A stretch of 64,000 nucleotides of DNA from Ligustrum vulgare (taxonomy: Eukaryota; Streptophyta; Magnoliopsida; Lamiales; Oleaceae). The DNA is taken from assembly GCA_963555705.1 (NCBI GenBank), contig OY743172.1, forward strand, positions 28,705,446-28,769,445. The letters are read 5' to 3'. The notes beneath the pieces were generated by a model that was not told the DNA's origin, ran no database searches, and saw only the letters and a program-made list of their open reading frames with translations. The translations under genes and the position numbers were made by a program. Every line of letters begins with the position of its first letter. Within the stretch, counting starts at the first letter, position 1. Below, in pieces: positions 49,201 to 62,009 of this stretch.

Positions 49201-52200
49201 AAAATAAAGAAAATGAGATAAGCCTCTGTTTGGTAACATTGTGTGGTTTATACACTGGTTTATTTATGTTTTTGAGGTAAAAAATAGTAATTGAAAATTG
49301 GAGATAAATAGCTTCATCTACATGTATGCTATATATTGAACATTAACAATGTAGATCCATGATATGGTATAAGAGATGAATACTGTAAGGATAAAATGTT
49401 CCAACAACGCATTCTTACTGTCATCTCTGGAAGAGATTTGTAGGCCAATGCCAGGACCCGAGATCCTTGACGTGTGTGTTTCTTGTAGGTTTTCATGTAG
49501 AACACGGGCACATCAACAAGTCTTTCCTGAATAGTTTCTGGCGCACCCTGAAATTTCACAGCAAAAAAGAAAATATATATATATATATCCATGAAATTTG
49601 ATAAAATCAAAGAAGAAAACAAAAATTAAAATTAAATTAATTAGAAATACAAAATAATTTTCCCGTCATCACAGGATCAAAAGTATTTCAGGAGAAAATA
49701 AAAAAATACTTGCAGGAGACTATTCAAGAAACATAGTGAAAATACAAAAATAGTTTCACTGCATGAAAGTATAATAGCACTTGTTCAGAAACCATATAAG
49801 ACCTTAAAAATGAAACATTACTCATATATACACACATGTCAATAATATACAAATATCTACGTCAGCAGTAAATGATGATCAATTCATGAGAAAGAAAAAA
49901 AATGGGTAAAAATACATACTGGTAAATGTTGGGTATGTTTACCCATAAACAAAAAACAGTGAGAAGAAAAACAGTCAGGTCCATGTTTAACCTAGGCACA
50001 CAAATCATTTTCATATAAGCTGAACTGGGAGGCATAAAAGATTGGTTCCCCTGAGATTGATAGTGGTCTTTAAAATTGAATTCTGAAATATTGCACGACA
50101 TGTTCAAATTCTATCCGCCTTCAACAAGACGAGCAGTCATATTGGGCCAAATATAGGGCTATCAAAAGCCAATATATATATACATAAACCAAGTGTTATT
50201 GAAAAGAGCGTGCTAAGAACTTAAGGTGAAGAAGAAGAAGACATTGAATAAGAAACAAACATGAACTTGTAGTGGTTAAGGTAGCACATCAATGAAAATT
50301 ACAGACATATCAGGTCAAGATGGTTAGGGAACATTCAAAACAAAAAAGAATGCTAGAAGCACTTACTAGAAAAACTGGAACTGGCGTAATGATAAACTTA
50401 GAGGAAGAGGTTAGCTATACGTATACTGAAGTACATGATTAAAAACAATTGGAGCCTTTGATTTTAACTATGGATACACTTCTTGATAGAGCAGAATGAA
50501 AGAAGTATCCTGTAGCCAACTGTGAGTAAGATAAAGCTATCTTGAGTAGACTGTAATATTGTAAAATAAGGCAACACTTCTAAGCTACCAAAGGACATCT
50601 CTTTTTGATAGTTTGGCATTATTCTGTTTGAAAAGTGTGAGACTCTCTTGGACAAATTCTCAATGTGATATAAATATTATGTTTCATGCGGTGTCTTTGT
50701 CATTATTACAGTCAGTGAAATCAATTGTGTCCTAGTGATAATTCATCATATAGAATCACAGATCAAACAACTCATAAAGATATCTCAAAACCAAAGTACC
50801 TAATTGCATCTTGGAAAAAGTACATGACCTCAACAATTAGGAATATGTTGAATAAATTTTTGATTAAGAAGCCAAAATAAAATTTCAAACATTTGGATAC
50901 ATCTAAGTTAAATTCGTGTTTTCTACATCAATCTAAATTTATAATGCAATAAGAAACAAAATGCAAGTTCAAACCTTCACAAAAGCAAAAAATTGTTCCT
51001 GAATACGGACGACGACTGCCATTCTTTTTAAGTGAGAAGCAAAGTGGTGTCTCTGCACAATCTGTACAGCGTTGCCACCTCCCCTGCATTTGTTGAAACA
51101 AGTGAAAAATTGGAACACGAGGATCCCCCCAGACATATAGCTGACAATAGATAATAAATTAGATAAATATAAACTTGTAATTTCAAGGTCAAATCATACA
51201 CAATTTGGGAAAAAAAGAGTACATTAGGCATCCATGTAAATATAAGTGGTACTTACTCCCCTGCACAGACTCTGTAATATTAAAGTTCATGTAAGGTGTA
51301 CCATAATTTCTCTGACATCCCCTTCTCCTCCCCCCCCCCCCCCCCCCCCTCCTCTCTCCAAAAAAAGGGGGGGAAACTCATTTGCTATTCATTAATTATT
51401 GTAATTGTAATACACCTCTCTGCAGTATCTCATCTTTTGAATCAAAAGCAAGTTTGAATTTAGAGCATTCAATATCAATTGTGCATATTTGAACTAATCT
51501 CAATTAATGAAAGTCAAAAGTCAGAACCTTAAAACTTACAAACTATTTATAATAGTATTAAATATTAATGTTTGTGAACAAATAAATATGATCAGTCTAT
51601 CATACAGCAAAGTTACACCATCAAATCTAAACAGAATGTCCCAGTGTGAAATTTGACTCCTCCCAGTGCCCAAACCAAAGAAAACACCATCATGAAGGCC
51701 CAAAGGACCACTTATTAATCAGTAATGCACAATTCAGCATCTCTTTCCCAACGAGGCATAAACGCGATACACTATGTCTGTGGCCGCCCCCCTATTTAGC
51801 CCCAAGAAAAAAAGATTGGGAGAAGCGGATAAACTAATAAACTAAGAGAAAGTATTCACGTCATTGAAGCTGACGCTCTCTCAAAGCAGCTAACAGCACA
51901 CGACATTGATAAGAGTAGGAAAAAATAATATGGAATCGATCCTATTTAAATCTGAAATAGAACGTTTATATTCCTCTCTCTAATTGGGTGCTTCATAAAA
52001 TGCCATGCAATAGTTGAAGGCACAATGTCTACTTGTTCTAGATCTGACAAAATTTGTCATTGATTTAGTAAAGGCTTTCTCCCAAATAGACTCTCATCTA
52101 GAGCCTGAAACAAGCAACATGTTTCTTCTGGAGGCAAAAAAACTCTGACAAACTAGTATCAGAGAAGCTCGTGAAGAATGGGAAAACGAGAAATGAGGGC

Positions 52201-55200
52201 ATTTAACTTTTGTTAATGAAACTATACATGAAAAGTTAAAACAAAGTTCAATCAACCTCATTTGAACATTTATTAAAAAAAAACAAATGTAGTAGCCTAC
52301 TTCTTTGGCATGGACTTCTCATCTGATTTGTAGCTCCAGTCAATTCCTTCCAATGCAGCTCTCTCAAGAGGATCGCCAACCTACATCCAGATGTTGAGAA
52401 AGACTAATGTAAAATATGAGAGTTTTAAGTACAACACAAATAAGGGACAACCTCAAAAGTTGTGTTGTTCTCTACTCTGGAAGTTCAATAAACATGGTAA
52501 GGAGTGTTAAATGAAACAAGAAGAAACTGATATTAAAAGACGAATTGTCCATACTGATTTGCGAAGAAAATATGTAATAGAACCTTCAAACCTGTGGAAG
52601 CTGATAGGGAGTCTCTCACCTTCCAACTAATGCCGTTGCTCAAATAATATGTTTAAGAGGGAATCGACTATATTTTCCAGAGAGTAAACTCAGAGGCACG
52701 TTATTTTCCGTATACTATTATTGATCTAGTAGACTACCTTCCGTCATTCATGGTTAAAAAAAAATTGTCATGGGCAGACATCTTTCATAGTAATGCTTGA
52801 GCAAAAAAATGTATGCTAGAACTCTTATGATTAGAAGGTCTTCTTTATATATCAAATGTCTAATTTCATTCACCTTATTAAAAATGGCCTAATGTAAAAT
52901 ATGAGAGTTTTAAATACAACACAAATAAGGTACAACCTCAAAAGTTATGTTGTTCTCTACTCTAGAAGTTTAATAAACATGGTAAGGAGTGTTAAATGAA
53001 ACAAGAAACTGGTATTAAAAGATGAATCATCCATACTGATTTGCAAAGAATATATGTAATAGAACCTTCAAACCTGTGGAAGCTGATAGGGAGTCTCTCA
53101 CCTTCCAACTAATGCCGTTGCCCAAATAATATGTTTAAGAGGGAATCGACTATATTTTCCAGAGAGTAAACTCAAAGGCACATTATTTTCCGTATACTAT
53201 TATTGATCTAGTAGACTACCTTCTGTCATTCATGGTTTAAAAAAAAAAAAAAAAATTTGTCATGGGCTGACATTTTTCATAGTAATGCTTAAGCAAAAAA
53301 TGTATACTAGAACTTTTACGATTAGAAGGTCTTCTTTATATATCAAATGTCTAATTCCATTCACCTTATTAAAAATGGCCTTCATCTTCAAAAGTCATCC
53401 TTCATCCCCAATCACCACATACCCCAGCTGCCTTCCCCCTGAGCCCCCTGTTACTCAGAATCTCTGAAGTACAGATGGGCTGGGGAGAAACAGGCCAGGG
53501 AGGGGAAGAGGGAATGCAGAAAGGGACTGGACTCCCAAATTGATTCCCATCGACAATTTTTTGGATGAAAATTTTGCGGAAGGTGCAATAAGCATTAATT
53601 TAAGGCTCCATTGTTTTTCATTTATCTTCTATTTTACCCATTAATGTAGAGTTCAGTTTATTCTCATATTGCATATTTATGTTTGGAGATATACCGTGCT
53701 GGCAGGGACCATTTTTTGCTGCCTAGATTTTTTGAAAGGGGTTGGGTGGCCTATTATTTGTATACTATTGGCAATACTTCAGGCTCTATTCTTCTGGTCA
53801 AAACTTCTTCTTAAATGATTTAATATTATGTAGAAATTTTTATTCATTTTTTTGGAAACCGTATCTCTCAAACTCAATTGTGCTTTTGTACACAATTTTG
53901 CAGATAAACTACTTAATATATATCACTCCTTTCTGTGAGGCCTCAACAGCTATAATGCAGTGAGCTGGAAGGAGCATGCAAGTGGGGAAAGGAGAGATGT
54001 AGGGTTGTACTTGGAGTAGAGGGTGATGACGAAGGTGAGGTGCTTTGGGAATATCTATTAGAAGGGCGTTATTCTACATAAAATTAGTAAACGGCGATAT
54101 TTTTTTTTTTTTTGTCCAACTTGATCCTTATTAAACAAATTCTTAATTATTAATCAAGGAGTCACAAGTGTAGCATGAGAACTTGATGTTTCAACTTCTT
54201 TCCGCCCCAATATACACCAGAAAAACAAGTGATCAGATAAAGTAGTGGTTGTTTTCTCTTGGAAGGAAATTTTGATGAACTTCAGATTATCTGGAGCTTT
54301 AAGATAATCAGGAAAGAATAGGCCCTGACACTAAGAAATGTGACGAGATGGAAAGCTGTTTCCATGGGGAGAAAGCAAAAAACCACTGCTTCTACACCAA
54401 ATAAAAAATAATAGCATGCAGTAATTCATAAGCATTAAATTTTGTTCAATAATAAAAGATTATACCAGCTTGTTGTCCACAAAAACCAAGGCATGACAAG
54501 AAGCAAGAATTTCCAAAGTACGTGTAGGCAATTTAGAGCTATCTGTTTCTAGGTCCTCATTGTCCGTCAACCCACCAACTCCAGAAAACTCCTGAATAGG
54601 AAAGCATAAAACGTCACCATCAAAAGTAATTCTTAAACTGGGATTAATATACGGGAACTTAAGACTTGCAATACCATGTCATCAGATGTTAATGTTCCAG
54701 TCTTGTCAAAACAGCATATATCAACCTGTGCGAAGTAAAGATCAGATAATGCAGAAAAATACCGTAAAATGGAAGTAAATTGAATATTTATTTAAACTAC
54801 GAACTTATATATTCATTTCCCTTCTTCATTTTATTGATTACAGTAACTTTGAACTCACATTTTAACATCGTAAAAAAGGAAAACCTATATAAATGCTACC
54901 AGAGAAGATAAAGAAGCTCCAGGAACAACTCATTTAAAATGTACATGTAAATAGTACCATCAGATTGGAATTCACGGGAGTAGAGTTCAGAATAGGCAAT
55001 GGCTGCTAAATTGACGTTTTTGAGTAATTATATGAATCAGTCGAAATACTTCAAATGAGCATACATTCAAAAGAAGACGAGTGATGTAAATAAGGTTTGC
55101 TTTTCTATAAATCAAGAGAACAATACTCAATATGTACATATTAAATTTCATATACAGCTGGAAACGTTTTAAACTCATTCAGACTGCAACAGATTGAGAG

Positions 55201-58200
55201 TCGGACAATTACATGATTGTAAAAATTAGCCTTGTGTAAAACCAACACTGGCTCCAGCCCAACTACATATCAAAGTTGGTTTGATCTCCATTTAAAGAAA
55301 CATTAAAAATCTCATTTACATCAGGTAATTTGCAAGTTAGCAACACAACTAATAAAAACGAAAAGCAGTACTTTTCAGAGTTCACTGACATTTAAAAGCA
55401 AAGAATGAAAGTTTTCTATTCTTGGGAGTTGCATCTTGCTAAATCAAAGAAACCTTATCGGTTAAAGCATAGCATCTTACCATGGCTCAATCTTGTATCA
55501 TAATTAACATTTTGGTTTTCAAACAACTGACAAGGTTCACTAATTACGGCAGTAATTGTTTTAAGAATGAAAAGAATTCAAGGAGAGAGGACATCTTTTG
55601 CAATGGATATAATGGGTCATTGGGATTTCAACTCTGAATCTACAAAATGTTATGCAACTACAGGTAATCTAATGGAGTCCAAGCCATTAAATTAAATTTA
55701 CTTAAAGCAAAATAAAACATATAAAATCTGAATGATAAACATGCACATGCAAATTATACTAAGATAAAACAAGAATAGTGAAATCTAAAACGTATAGCAC
55801 AATCAAGACAAAGCATTGGGAGGTGAGGGATAACAGGTTGCCACCCCAAGGAGGAAGCAACAAAATGATTAAAGAGAAGATAACAGGAAATCAAATCTCC
55901 TGCATGAAATAATTCAGAATAATGAGAAGTGTCATACAAACTGATCAATTAAATGACAAATAATGGAATAAGACAAAGACAATGCCATTAGAAATTTATC
56001 ATGGCAATTAAGCATAATAACTATCATACAAGATCATCCAAAACTTCACACTGCGCACCTTCCCAGCAAATGGAATTCGAAATGGTTCCGTACAGTATAT
56101 CCCACGACGAGCTAGTGCAATCAACGAGGTATTAACAGCTATTGAGAGCTCCATTGGCAGTTCAGGAGGAATCACAGAGGTAATGATTAACGAACAACTC
56201 AAAAATAGCTTGTATTTACTCCTTGTTGGGTCCTCTAGCCCCTACATCAGAGCACATTTTGTTACCATAACCAATATGAAATTTGGAGTCTGAAAATTTA
56301 ACATAATAAAATACAAAATCTTCACCTTCTTAAGAACATATCCAGCAGCTATTAAAGCAAATACTACAAGGAACAAAATAAAAAGTCCACTTTCCCAGCT
56401 GTTAGCAGTAACCTATATAACATAACATCATAAAGAAATTATGGAGAGATACCATAAATTGGCATAAAATCATTCACAAACAATAAAAAGAATTACTCTC
56501 TCGGTAGAAAACAGTATAGTCCGCATCAGTTTCCCTTGACTCGTTTCAAATCCAGTTCGTAGAACAACTGCTAGGCATCCACCATCAGGGGTTTTCATAT
56601 GAAACGTCTGAATCGATAGACAAGGGAGGAGGAAATGTTAAATTTGTGTCTTTAGATACCCGTATGAAAGGTAATGGAAAACAAAAAACCTTATCTGGTG
56701 TGTGCTGCAATATCTTTGTACCACCAAACAGAACATTTGCTTTGTCTCGTCTAGGTGACAGTTTCTCTTCAACTCCTCTACCCATTACTGAAACCTGAAA
56801 AATGCTTGATCTTTGAGATGAGAACTCCAGATAAGAATAAAGCAAAGAATTGCTTCAAAAGCATGACTATTTTGCAGTTGCACTTTCTTCAAAAAAAATA
56901 AGTTTTACATATTTGCTTAAACACAGCGCTTCAGTAGGGTTCGATGGAGGTGAGGTACGGTGCTCAAAAACCACTCACTGAGGCTCAGTGCAGATGTAGA
57001 AAATCATTTTGAGGCACCTGGGGGGAAAGATATAAAGAAGGTGACATTTTCTTAGAAGCAAATTGACTTTGCCAAAATCCATTAGAAATTAAGAAATAAT
57101 TTCGAAACCTTTTTTTTTTTTTTTTTTTGGTCCTCTTTAGTCCTTCTGATATGCAGAAATTAAGCAGCACAGAGATCTAACCCAGGTATTGCACCTGGGG
57201 AAGAGCACTTGCTAATCATAATTCAAAACCAACTTCAATTCTGCATATCAATTTTGAGCATGCCCCATATCAACCCTGTGAATGCAGGTTTTAAGTTTGT
57301 CCAGATAAAGGTATCTAATTCCATGGATACAGATATAAATACGATGAAATCAAAAAAATATCAATTCTGTTTATCGATATAAGACGCGTGGATTTTATTA
57401 TAAGATAAAGATTACAAGTTTTGTAAGTCATGTGAATAACGATGGAAACTTTTTCCCAAAAAAAGAAGAAGAAAGAAAAGAATAGAATACCACCTTCCAT
57501 TGAGGGGTTGACTCGCCAGTTAAAATAGCTTCATTAACGATAGCACTCCCAGCTAAAATAAGCATATCTGCAGGTACAGACTTGTCTTCTCCACTCTGAT
57601 TAGTAGATCGGCCAATTGAGACAACATCCCCAGGAAGAAGCTCAGTCCCTGACAGTTTGACCCACCTAAATTCCAAATTTAAACAGTCAATGCACAAAAA
57701 TGCAATCCTTTGTACAATATATAAAACGTGAAAAATCAAAATGAGAGACAACGTTTTAATCACATTTGCATAACATACTTCCCACAACGATACACCATCA
57801 GAGTCTGGCTGTCCACTTTTACACGTCTAAGCTCAGATAGGGTCTTCAAACGGCTTTTTGCCATAGTAGACTCAAACATGAACAGCATGAATAGGGTGAA
57901 GAGACTGTAATACCAGTACTCATCTAAGCACCATAGCCCCACACAAAAGACCTGAATGTGGTGGTCAGAATTGAAGTTTGGAGTTTAATGCACAAATAAA
58001 AATAGAATGCATAGATACAGAAATGTATTCCAAATCAGAATGACAACAAACCTGAAATACAAAAAATGGTTCCATTATCTGCTCTTTCATCAATTTTGAG
58101 AATGTCGGCTGAGGATATTCAAATCTACATAATCAAGATCAACATTAGTGTACTCTATTTAGAAAAATGATAATGCTTAAGCAGATTCAAAGATGAGCAG

Positions 58201-61079
58201 ATGTGTCTCCTAATATAATTATTAATAGCAAGAGAGAGATGAGGCACGTCCAACGTCTAACTTATCTGGTAAGTGTATTGTATTACATGACTTTTTGTAA
58301 ATCAAGCAACCATATAAAATAATTATTTCCATTTGTAAGACATGAAATAGGGAAACCTAATGTCGAGAAAAAGATAAAATGTTTTTCTTTATTTTTTTCT
58401 AGGAAGGCTAGAGGAAACTTTTGGAATTGATATCTAATATTTCCATTCTCACAAATGAAAATTTCTTCAAATCAACACGACAGTCATCACATTAAAATTG
58501 ATAAAAAAAAAATGGAAAAGAGGTGAAACCTACACGTTCCTTCCCCATTTCTCAGTAGCAGCAGCAACTTTAGCTTCAGTGCCATAGCCAGTATTTTTTA
58601 TGTAATACCCAATTTTTTCCTTTGAAGGATAAGGAAGTTTGCAAAAGGTATTTTTCTCTTTTGAATAGATGAACCTTTGCTTCCTGAAATCAAAATAAAT
58701 CTCTTCCACGTCTACTGAATTTGATGAACCATCCAACTGTGGAAGCAAATAAGTTAAAGTGAGTTAATGATCTGGGCATATAGTTTGAGGAAAACTTCTA
58801 GTGGAAGTTGTGACTCAAAATTTATGAAGGAAGAATCTAATAATGATAAAATAGAAATCTAAGATACCCATGGTGTAAAAATGGGCAACATATTTATCAT
58901 GAACAATTTTATTTTTTTTAATAACTGAAGATATTTGGCGTATAAATTGTAAAACCAAAGTATTACGTTGGCTTTATATTATTTATTTGTTTGTTATTTC
59001 TTGATAGAATCTCAGCCAACATTACTTAAATTGTTCTCCAAGCCCCGGGAAATAGGCTCATATTTGAGAAGTTCTTAACTAAGTGCAGTTCGCACATGTG
59101 AGAATATGTTGTTGGGTCTGAGAAGGAACTATATGCTTCACAATTACCCTAGCCCGATACGGATTAAGCACACAATTAGGCACTCTGGGACCTATGTAAA
59201 CAGGAGATGAGAAACATGACTGGTTAGATGGTTACCATTTTCTGTATATTTGCCATGTTGGTATTCTAATTGCTTGCTTCTACATTTTTTGGACACAAGG
59301 ACTAGATGAATAAGTACATTCAATCAATCGAGTGTTTTGTATTGCTTCTCAGACAACATGATAGTATGTACGTTAAACTTTCAATCTCGCCCTCAGGCAT
59401 CAATGCCATCAAGTACAATTCGCACATCAGCAAGTGCTTAAATCCACGTGTGTATAGGGACAGTGTGAGACCTATATGATACAATTGCAGTCGAATATTT
59501 GACGAACTTCCATTCAACTATTAACATATTCACTTATATAGACATGCAAAAACATTACTATTATTCATACTGAACTAGTATGGAAAGTAAGCACAAGCGT
59601 GCATGCGGAGAGGGAGAGAGAGAAACTAGTATGGAAAGTAAGCACAAGTGTACATGCAGAGAGAGAGAGAGAGAGAATTCAGGTTCCAACCTTCCGAAAG
59701 TGAAGGGGCACAATTTCCTTAGAGCCAGAGAATTTAGCTGGAGTAACTTTGCATGTATCAGCAAGGTGAATATCATTGACCTGCCAAATATAACGATCAA
59801 CACGGATTTAGTCAATGGATATATTTAAAGCAGAATGTTGTATTTTTACAGCCAAAGATTAACTAGTAAATCATGTTACACGTGCACATACGCAATCAGA
59901 AAAAGAACGTCAAATCAGTAAGGCTCTATTTGTTAAAATTTTGGTGTTTAAAAACATGTTTTTTTTGTATTTTCGAGGTAAGATGTGTGGTTGAAAAGTG
60001 GAGAGAAAATATGTATGGTTAAAAAATGATTTGGGGAATTGTATTGTTTAAAAACATTTTTTTTTTTTTTTTTTTAACAAATAGAGGCTAAGATATTAGT
60101 GTATTACATTAATAATAATTAATAGGGACATTCCAAAGTATCAGCTTAAATATAAGAAGCTCCTGGAAGAATCGGAACATATCAGCGGCCCATTTTTAAG
60201 GACGGGATGTCTTAAATCATTTTATCATGTAATTTCCTACAGCATTAACATTGTGAGCAGATAGCAATATGTAATATTGAGGTGTGCTTTGAGAGGCCAA
60301 GATACCTCCTTGATAGGAAATTATGATGCTCAATTCACTGACTCGACTGTGAGTCATTGCATCACGATGCTTGCATAGACATTAAAAATACTATATATTG
60401 AAACATTGTTAATATATACAGACGTGTAAAACACGAAATTTTGATTAATAAATCCAGGAGCATGGAATATTGGAAGAGACACTACACAAGGTTAGTTACA
60501 AGATCTTGCTTATGAATTAGAGAGATGAGAAAATACATAAATTTAATTACTTAATTAGATCAATCTTCAGACTGCAAGCAGACCTCAAAATGAGGTGTAA
60601 GAGCCAGTGTTCAATTCCTAAAGAAAACGCGAAATTGAAATGCAAAATGAATCGATGGAACCCGAGCCTAGAATCTAGATCTATAGCAAGGCTTAGATCA
60701 TATACTTGCTCGAAGTTCCAGCACTTTTTTTAAAATTCAGACAAACAAAGATCTTTTAATAATCAAATAATGACAAAATAAGTACTAGAAAACATTGGAA
60801 GTGGGTAATTTTTGGGCCAGTATAATGAACCTTCTTGTACTGAACAAAGCATTTGAAGTCCACAGACCAAACAGTGAACAGGAAAACGAGAATGTGTATT
60901 GCTACAAGGCTGCCCAGAACTATGAAGGCATCTCCAGCATCCAAGGTAGGGACTATAGCTGCCAGCCACGCACCATAAATAATAGCAAATGGCCACAAAT
61001 CCAAACGCCATGCTGAGTACCTCTTCCGCAAAAAATCAACACTGTCCACTACTTTCCCGTTAATGTGGAACCTTAACAT
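37237..61079 (-). CDS. PDR2: P5A-type P-ATPase (PDR2/MIA, CATP13A1-like)
   Basis: Twenty-one coding exons, listed 5' to 3' on the minus strand: 60831-61079, 59691-59780, 58534-58736, 58052-58124, 57779-57951, 57494-57665, 56690-56794, 56497-56607, 56326-56412, 56059-56241, 54675-54725, 54466-54591, 52301-52380, 50975-51083, 49419-49547, 42793-42858, 42596-42667, 39661-39812, 39285-39396, 39082-39198, 37237-38334. All junctions are GT-AG and in phase; 3558 nt, 1185 aa, close to Arabidopsis PDR2. Motifs: actuator TGES 312-315; PPELP 446-450 in the fourth core helix, typical of P5A pumps; DKTGT with phosphorylated Asp489; KGAPE 604-608; ITGD 696-699; hinge GDGTND 809-814. The last exon holds a charged K/S-rich insert and the C-terminal membrane helices. 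P5A ATPases act in the ER; the yeast and human ones extract mis-inserted helices, and plant PDR2 is needed for root phosphate response and pollen. No break was found. Confidence 0.95.
39993..41440. mobile_element. Harbinger-like non-autonomous element in ATPase intron 17
   Basis: The left end GGGGGTATCCTCAATATGG and the inverse of the right end (GGGGGTGTCCCCAACATGG) form a terminal inverted repeat that continues imperfectly inwards (GGAATTT). TTA flanks both ends (39990-39992 and 41441-41443). The 1448-bp body is AT-rich with no transposase frame. It lies in the intron between exons 17 and 18. Confidence 0.8.
43586..44275 (-). repeat. 3' LTR of gypsy element 2
   Basis: In element orientation it starts TGTTGACGCCC and ends CGCGTGAAACA. 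It is 690 bp with a minus-strand TATAAATA box at 43687-43694, consistent with the orientation set by gag. Confidence 0.9.
44276..45189 (-). other. 3' non-coding tail of gypsy element 2
   Basis: No domain is recognisable between the integrase end and the 3' LTR. The polypurine tract GGGGGG lies immediately before the LTR. Confidence 0.6.
45190..45471 (-). pseudogene. Integrase C-terminal remnant of gypsy element 2
   Basis: The frame contains [13 protein letters not shown], then [10 protein letters not shown] and KYLKKYVP, the C-terminal tail of gypsy integrases of this type. The catalytic core is absent and the frame differs from the preceding segments, so a deletion joined it to gag-derived sequence. 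Confidence 0.75.
45449..47100 (-). pseudogene. Gag C-terminal and linker segments of gypsy element 2
   Basis: Three frames are recognisable in order. The first (46895-46659) has [17 protein letters not shown] and GKKYCK, just before a H..C context that suggests a retro-type zinc-knuckle region. The second (46484-46194) is a charged segment with C-x2-C. The third (46270-45884, continuing in the same frame at 45847-45449) has NVWHLFQH and [11 protein letters not shown], then an acidic region. Frame changes and stops make them non-functional. Confidence 0.65.
47121..48413 (-). pseudogene. Gag of gypsy element 2, with in-frame stops
   Basis: A single reading frame spans this region with stops near 48210, 47940 and 47910. 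The capsid-like core carries [20 protein letters not shown], then [29 protein letters not shown] and [13 protein letters not shown], matching gypsy retrotransposon gag. Before it is a tandem repeat coding for SNLGGNP-like units. Confidence 0.8.
47815..47990. repeat. Tandem repeat inside gag (about 27-30 bp unit)
   Basis: At least six imperfect units of a CCCCCAAGTTCGAAGTTGGG type follow one another, alternating between two spacings. On the coding strand they give repeated NLGGNP-like units; some carry stops. Confidence 0.75.
48453..48471 (-). other. Primer-binding region of gypsy element 2
   Basis: On the minus strand TTTGGCACGCCCAGTAGG follows directly after the 5' LTR, where the tRNA primer site belongs. 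The tRNA was not assigned. Confidence 0.5.
48472..49149 (-). repeat. 5' LTR of gypsy element 2
   Basis: It is 678 bp and clearly homologous to 43586-44275, with roughly seven differences per 100 bp in the segment compared by eye. In element orientation its outermost base is C instead of T. The TATA box has one change (TATTTATG on the plus strand). Confidence 0.9.
51330..51349. repeat. Homopolymer of 20 C (20 G in the ATPase pre-mRNA)
   Basis: An uninterrupted run of 20 C, in a wider C-rich context (CCTTCTCCT before, TCCTCTCTCC after), lies in intron 13, about 250 nt upstream of exon 14 in transcript direction. Confidence 0.8.
52404..53380. repeat. Tandem duplication of about 485 bp in ATPase intron 12
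   Basis: The unit at 52404-52888 (starting CTAATGTAAAATATGAGAG and ending CACCTTATTAAAAATGGC) is repeated at 52889-53380 with few differences. Neither copy contains coding sequence. It lies between exons 12 and 13. Confidence 0.85.
59574..59676. repeat. Tandem 51-bp repeat and GA run beside ATPase exon 2
   Basis: Two copies of a unit beginning ACTAGTATGGAAAGTAAGCA and ending in GAGAGA lie end to end. The second extends into a GA run that stops 15 bp from the exon 2 boundary (59691), inside intron 2 of the minus-strand gene. Confidence 0.75.
59922..60088. mobile_element. Harbinger-like MITE in ATPase intron 1
   Basis: The ends GGCTCTATTTGTTAAAA and TTTTAACAAATAGAGGC are inverse of each other, flanked by TAA on both sides (59919-59921 and 60089-60091). 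It is 167 bp and contains the AGGTAAGATGTGTGGTTGAAAA core shared with other AT-rich repeats in the window. Confidence 0.8.
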
Positions 61080-61152
61080 CTCAATTCTGCTGCTTAAACT
61101 CCAATTCTCAGTAATTTCCTGGATTAGGGAGGAAATTTAGACTCTGCTGCAC
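61080..61152 (-). other. 5' UTR part of the ATPase exon with the start codon
   Basis: On the minus strand a good acceptor (CCCCACAG/GTGCAG) lies 73 nt before the ATG, so translation probably starts in the second transcribed exon. The preceding non-coding exon is likely near 61942-61985, ending CCAA/GTAAAA. Confidence 0.5.
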
Positions 61153-62009
61153 CTGTGGGGAAATAAAAATGCGAAGAAAATTTTCCTCTTCAGTATATTG
61201 GTAGAGAAAGAAAAATATCAGTCAGCATACACGAGATGGACATTAAAATTGTGAACTTCTTATTCTTTTTCCATTATCTATTTACTATTATAAGATAGGA
61301 CTAGATTTCCTTTAATTAACTTATATTACAGCATTTGGAATTCTAGCTTTGAAACATTTACAATCGCGTATTCTATATTGGAACCTGCGAATATCAAAAG
61401 CAATAACATCTATTCTCTCGCTCTTTATTGAGTTATCGAAAAATATAAAATCATGCATGATTTTATCAGCTACTCTATGCTCTCAGGGACCCCGGAGTCC
61501 GGACAGTGAATCATTTCTCTGCTCCATCTAAAAATAACTCTAAACCCGCCCTGCACCCTACTCTACATTCCTACCCTCTCTCTCATATTCAAATAATCAA
61601 AAGTGAATGTAAATTCCATATTCTTTTTTAAATATCTTAGTTGATCAGAAAAAATACTTGCAAAAGTTGTTACTTTGTTATATCACTAAAATCTACCCTT
61701 ACCTAAACCATTAAACATAAAAAATGAGTTCAACTTAAAGCAATTCTACAAATTTTCTACGTGAAAACAAAATCAATACAATATACGCTGCATACACAAT
61801 ATGCAACCTAAAAGAAAACTAAATTTGGGTAAAAATTAAATCCCAAAGCTAAAATCAGGAATATTTATTCGACGAGATATATACACTCACACACATATAC
61901 ATATATATATATAGGGATACAGAGATAGGCGTAGATTTTACTTGGAAATGGGGATCTCTGGACGAAAGGGCAAATAGAAGGGAGGATTGTATGGAAGTAT
62001 AGATCGAAG

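Larger units (their letters stand above)
42859..49418 (-). other. ATPase intron 15, enlarged by a gypsy insertion
   Basis: This 6560-bp intron separates exon 15 (ends with residue 647) from exon 16. The gypsy element accounts for about 5.6 kb of it, in the same transcriptional orientation as the gene. The donor (ACA/GTAAGA) and acceptor (TTGAAG/GTT) are intact, though the acceptor has a weak pyrimidine tract. Confidence 0.85.
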
